Source: [Empedobacter] haloabium (lineage in GTDB: Bacteria; Pseudomonadota; Gammaproteobacteria; Burkholderiales; Burkholderiaceae_D). From it: a DNA stretch of 64,000 nt. Each line of letters opens with the position of its first letter. The first letter of the stretch is position 1. The notes below the pieces were generated by a model. That model saw only the letters and a program-made list of their open reading frames with translations. It was not told the origin of the DNA and did not search any database. Both the position numbers and the translations under genes were made by a program. This document shows positions 60,807 to 64,000 of the stretch, one piece after another. The stretch covers positions 1,054,001 through 1,118,000 of the forward strand of contig CP136508.1 in the NCBI GenBank assembly GCA_008011715.2, given 5' to 3'.

Positions 60807-62042
60807 TTATGCGTGCTGGCGGATGAATTCCGTGATCTTCGGGCAGACGATCTCGCGCCAGCGGCGGCCCGAGAAGATGCCGTAGTGGCCGGCCTGCGGC
60901 ACCACGAAGTCTTCCTGCTTGTCGGCCGGGATGCCGGTGCACAGCTCGTGCGCCGCTTGCGTCTGGCCGGCGCCGGAGATGTCGTCCAGCTCACCTTCGA
61001 TCGTCAGCAGCGCGACGTTGGTGATGTCCTGCGGGCGCACCAGCTGGCCGCCCACTTCCCACGTGCCCTTCGGCAGGCTGAAGTCCTGGAACACGGTCTT
61101 GATGGTGTCGAGGTAGTACTCGGCCGGCATGTCCAGCACGGCGTTGTACTCGTCGTAGAACTTGCGGTGGCTTTCCGCCGGCTCGTCGTCGCCGCGCACC
61201 AGGTGCATGTAGAACTCGCGGTGCGACTGGGCGTGGCGACCCGGGTTCATGGCGATGAAGCCGGCATGCTGCAGGAAGCCCGGGTAGACCTTGCGGCCGA
61301 AGCCCGGATAGTTCGGCGGCACCGGATAGATCACCGTGTTCTCGAACCAGGAGAACGGCTTTTCGGTGGCCAGGTTGTTGACGGCCGTGGGCGACTTGCG
61401 CGGGTCGATCGGACCGCCCATCATCGTCATCGTCTTCGGCAGTTTCGGATCCTTGTTGGTCGCCATCAGCGAGATCGCGGCCAGCACCGGCACGGTCGGC
61501 TGGCAGACCGAGATCACGTGCACGTCCGGGCCCAGGTGGCGGATGAAGTCCTGCACGTAGTAGATGTAGTCGTCCAGGTGGAACGCACCTTCGGACAGCG
61601 GCACCATGCGCGCATCGGTCCAGTCGGTGATGTAGACGTCGTGTTCCGGCAACAGGCCGCGCACGGTGTCGCGCAGCAGCGTGGAATGGTGGCCGGACAG
61701 CGGCGCCACCAGCAGCACGACCGGCTGTGCCAGTTCCACGGCTTCGGCCGTGGAGACGTCCTTGCGGAAGTGGATCAGGCGGCAGAACGGCTTGGTGACC
61801 GTGGCATGCTCGAGGATGCCGACGGGCTTGCCGTTGACGGTCGTCGTGTCGATGCCGAACGCCGGTTTTTCGTAGTCTTTGCCCAGGCGATACAGCAACT
61901 CGTAGCCGGCCGCGATCCGTTGCGAGAACGGCGTGTGCGCGAAGGGCGAAACGGGGTTGCTGAACAATTTGGACGACGCTTCCGCCCACTGCATCAGCGG
62001 GTTCAGGAAGGTGCGTTGCATTTCATGAAGTTGGTAAAGCAT
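60807..62042 (-). CDS. phaZ: Intracellular polyhydroxybutyrate depolymerase
   Basis: 411 residues, no signal peptide. Nucleophile Cys180 in HVISVCQPTVPV matches the Cys183 type of Ralstonia PhaZ1, not a Ser lipase box. The acid/His are probably in IEGELDDISGAGQT and VPQAGHYGIFSG. It mobilises stored PHB granules in the cytoplasm. Promoter at 62102-62129. Confidence 0.93.
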   Translation of the reverse strand: MLYQLHEMQRTFLNPLMQWAEASSKLFSNPVSPFAHTPFSQRIAAGYELLYRLGKDYEKPAFGIDTTTVNGKPVGILEHATVTKPFCRLIHFRKDVSTAEAVELAQPVVLLVAPLSGHHSTLLRDTVRGLLPEHDVYITDWTDARMVPLSEGAFHLDDYIYYVQDFIRHLGPDVHVISVCQPTVPVLAAISLMATNKDPKLPKTMTMMGGPIDPRKSPTAVNNLATEKPFSWFENTVIYPVPPNYPGFGRKVYPGFLQHAGFIAMNPGRHAQSHREFYMHLVRGDDEPAESHRKFYDEYNAVLDMPAEYYLDTIKTVFQDFSLPKGTWEVGGQLVRPQDITNVALLTIEGELDDISGAGQTQAAHELCTGIPADKQEDFVVPQAGHYGIFSGRRWREIVCPKITEFIRQHA

Positions 62043-62101
62043 AGGGAATCCTGGGTCGTGAAGCGCCGCAAAAAAGGCTGCGGGCGGGAAATCATGAGCC
62101 C

Positions 62102-62129
62102 ATTATAGGCCGTTTTTTCTTGACGTAAA
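62102..62129 (-). promoter_or_regulatory. Promoter of phaZ
   Basis: Minus strand -35 TTTACG (62124-62129), 16-bp spacer, -10 TATAAT (62102-62107). It lies 60 bp before the ATG. Confidence 0.7.
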
Positions 62130-62208
62130 GCATTTTGCGATGCAAAAAAGTCGGCTTGAAACCCGCTTGTTTACGTCGTTTTTAAAACGATAAACGTGCC
62201 CCGGAAAC

Positions 62209-62235
62209 AAAAAAAGCAGCGTTTCCGCTGCTTTT
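62209..62235 (-). terminator. Rho-independent terminator of the ferredoxin-NADP reductase gene
   Basis: GCAGCG (62216-62221) and CGCTGC (62226-62231) around TTTC; on the minus strand a run of seven T follows (62209-62215). It is 30 bp after the stop at 62266. Confidence 0.88.
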
Positions 62236-62265
62236 GTGTAGGACAGGTCCGAGCAAAAAGTCGGA

Positions 62266-63333
62266 TCAGTCGAACACCGGCGACTCGACGCCCAGCACCT
62301 TGTGCAGCTTGGGCGACGTCGTGGTGTATTGCATGTGGATCTTCTTGTCCGGGAAGATGTACGGCGCAGCGCCGAACGCGGCCAGCGCGGCTTCGTGGAA
62401 GCCCGACAGGATCAGCTTCTTCTTGCCCGGGTAGGTGTTGATGTCGCCCACGGCGAAGATGCCCGGCACGTTCGTCTCGAACTTCTCGGTGCTGACGACT
62501 TTCAGCTGCTTGCGCTCGATGTCCAGGCCCCACTCGGCGATCGGGCCCAGCTTCGGCGACAGGCCGTAGAACACCAGCAGCATGTCCAGCGGCACGCGGC
62601 GGGTCACGCCGTCGGCGCCCGTCACGCGCAGTTCGGACAGCTTGCCGTCCTTTTCCTCGATGCCCGAGACCTGGCCGATGATCAGCTGCATCTCGTATTC
62701 TTCGCACAGCTGCTTCATCTTCGCCACGGAAGCCGGCGCGGCGCGGAAGTCCTCGCGGCGGTGCAGCAGCACGACCGACTCGGCCTTGCCGACGAAGTTC
62801 AGCGCCCAGTCCAGCGCCGAGTCGCCGCCGCCGCAGATGACCAGGTTCTTGCCTTCGAACTGGGCCGGGTCCTTGACGCGGTAGAACAGCTGCGAGCCTT
62901 CATAGGCCTCGATACCGTCGACCTTCATCGTGCGCGGCTGGAACGAACCGACGCCGGCGGCGATGAAGATGGTCTTGGTGATGAACTTGGTGCCCAGGCT
63001 GGTTTCGACGTCGAAACGGCCGTCTTCGCGCTTGTGCACGACGGTGACTTCCTGGCCCAGGTGGAAGGTGGGGCCGAACGGTTCGATCTGCTTGAGCAGG
63101 CCGTCCGTCAGTTCCTGGCCCGTGCAGGACGGGATCGCGGGAATATCGTAGATCGGCTTGTCCGGATACAGTTCCACGCACTGGCCGCCGACGGCCGCCA
63201 GGGAGTCGATGACGTGGGCCTTGATTTCCAGCAGGCCCAGTTCGAAGACCTGGAACAGGCCGACCGGGCCGGCGCCGATGATGACGGCATCGGTTTCGTA
63301 ATTGCCACCGGGAGGGGTGCTGACGATATTCAT
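62266..63333 (-). CDS. Ferredoxin-NADP(+) reductase, thioredoxin-reductase type
   Basis: 355 residues. FAD site [22 protein letters not shown] site [15 protein letters not shown] with HRREDFRA, and the C-terminal [27 protein letters not shown]. The CxxC redox pair of true thioredoxin reductase is absent, which marks the FNR2 family. The next gene upstream is fdxA, a likely ferredoxin partner for electron exchange with NADPH. Confidence 0.9.
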   Translation of the reverse strand: MNIVSTPPGGNYETDAVIIGAGPVGLFQVFELGLLEIKAHVIDSLAAVGGQCVELYPDKPIYDIPAIPSCTGQELTDGLLKQIEPFGPTFHLGQEVTVVHKREDGRFDVETSLGTKFITKTIFIAAGVGSFQPRTMKVDGIEAYEGSQLFYRVKDPAQFEGKNLVICGGGDSALDWALNFVGKAESVVLLHRREDFRAAPASVAKMKQLCEEYEMQLIIGQVSGIEEKDGKLSELRVTGADGVTRRVPLDMLLVFYGLSPKLGPIAEWGLDIERKQLKVVSTEKFETNVPGIFAVGDINTYPGKKKLILSGFHEAALAAFGAAPYIFPDKKIHMQYTTTSPKLHKVLGVESPVFD

Positions 63334-63460
63334 AGCGATTTTCTATCCTGTGATTGCAAAGGGAACGTCGATCTCTGCCTGCCGACCGCGACATGCAAGA
63401 CGGCGTACCGGGGCCGTGCGGTGGCGCGAACCGCGTGCGCCACCTGTCACGGCAGGTGGA

Positions 63461-63784
63461 TCAGCGCACCAGCAGGTGCGTTTTTTCCTTGACGTCCTTG
63501 AACTGCTCGGCTTCCGGCAGGGCTGGCTTGGTCTTCGTGATCGAAGGCCAGTTGCGGGACAGGTCCGCGTTGATCTTGATGAATTGCTGCTGGTCCGACG
63601 GCACGTCTTCTTCGGCGAAGATGGCGTTGACCGGGCATTCGGCCACGCAGACGGCGCAGTCGATGCACTCGTCCGGGTCGATTGCCAGGAAATTCGGGCC
63701 TTCACGGAAACAATCTACCGGGCAAACATCGACGCAGTCCGTGTAACGGCAGCTGATGCAAGATTCGGTGACAACGTGGGTCAT
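63461..63784 (-). CDS. fdxA: Ferredoxin FdxA (7Fe/8Fe type)
   Basis: 107 residues from the ATG at 63784 ([12 protein letters not shown]). N-terminal cluster ligands [18 protein letters not shown] are the [3Fe-4S]/[4Fe-4S] arrangement of Azotobacter ferredoxin I; a second motif is [13 protein letters not shown]. The C-terminal extension ([20 protein letters not shown]) is normal for the family. It stands 127 bp upstream of the reductase and is probably cotranscribed. Confidence 0.93.
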   Translation of the reverse strand: MTHVVTESCISCRYTDCVDVCPVDCFREGPNFLAIDPDECIDCAVCVAECPVNAIFAEEDVPSDQQQFIKINADLSRNWPSITKTKPALPEAEQFKDVKEKTHLLVR

Positions 63785-63912
63785 AGCGGTCCTATTTATG
63801 TTGGTGCGCTGGAATGCGGAGTTGACAACGTGCGGGGCGCCGCCGCGTGTCCGGGGCCGTGGATTGTGCCTGCGGCGATGGCGATCGGCGTCCCCTCCAG
63901 CAAAAGCACTGT

Positions 63913-63941
63913 ATTTTAGGGCAATTCGCTCTTTCTCACAA
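63913..63941 (-). promoter_or_regulatory. Candidate fdxA promoter
   Basis: Minus strand -35 TTGTGA (63936-63941), 17-bp spacer, -10 TAAAAT (63913-63918). The start near 63906 would give a leader of about 120 bases. The rest of the sequence to the window end shows nothing else. Confidence 0.5.
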
Positions 63942-64000
63942 TTCAGGCTTAGACACAATACAAATAAGCAAATGCGCGCAGCGGCCGCACGGTCGCCGCG

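Overview
The window looks like chromosomal DNA from a high-GC betaproteobacterium of the Oxalobacteraceae (Massilia / Duganella / Pseudoduganella type). The evidence is the rplU-rpmA-obgE-proB order, a Cys-nucleophile intracellular PHB depolymerase, a soluble rsxB next to nth, a PEP-CTERM-tagged exported protein with a sigma-54 promoter upstream, and dispersed intergenic palindromes. The assignment is inference; no rRNA or other taxonomic marker is present. Coding density is high and no gene-free stretch exceeds about 300 bases. I see no integrase, transposase, IS element, phage gene or CRISPR array.

Layout. 1-7.4 kb: tail of an M20 amidohydrolase, an S9 peptidase, a sigma-54 promoter driving a Het-C/VWA exported protein and a PEP-CTERM protein, and a small unknown. 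7.36-13.3 kb (minus): a stressosome operon, rsbR-rsbS-rsbT-RsbT/SpoIIE fusion-hybrid kinase-hybrid kinase; the last gene carries an apparent one-base frameshift in a homopolymer. 13.5-16.5 kb: a divergent GH2 glycosidase and an unknown exported protein. 16.5-25.6 kb (minus): a complete clade I nitrous oxide reductase operon, nosZ-R-D-F-Y-L, a cytochrome c5-like gene and apbE/nosX, with an FNR/Dnr-type box upstream of nosZ. 25.7-27.1 kb: a MarR regulator with a 22-bp operator palindrome, coupled to a CPBP membrane protease. 27.2-29.7 kb: a large WG-repeat/Sel1-repeat protein. 29.7-37.9 kb: a 4-hydroxyproline catabolic locus (three-subunit dehydrogenase, deaminase, AraC-type regulator, epimerase) directly beside a secreted M9 collagenase. 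The two leftward promoters of the locus share -10, -35 and an upstream box at matching spacing, and a further copy of the box lies upstream of the collagenase. Collagen breakdown and hydroxyproline use therefore look like one regulon.

38.1-42.2 kb: a J-domain/TonB-C-terminal chimera, an ABCD/SbmA-type ABC exporter, tRNA-Pro(CGG) and an ArsC-family reductase. 42.3-48.3 kb (minus): a small polysaccharide locus (TonB-dependent receptor, DUF4861 protein, GH105 unsaturated uronyl hydrolase) whose promoters carry TGGYCNGRCCR sites, plausibly bound by the GntR/FadR regulator at 53.2 kb. 48.4-53.1 kb: a 1551-residue DUF4011-helicase-Vsr-like-nuclease-DUF3320 protein resembling the Hhe single-gene antiviral system. 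53.2-64 kb: housekeeping genes (GntR regulator, ispB, rplU, rpmA, obgE, proB, nth, rsxB), a periplasmic solute-binding protein, phaZ, a ferredoxin-NADP reductase and fdxA.

Five of five convergent gene pairs separated by more than 100 bp hold a large perfect or near-perfect palindrome from one of two families. A sixth copy lies just after a stop codon. They probably act as bidirectional 3'-end elements.
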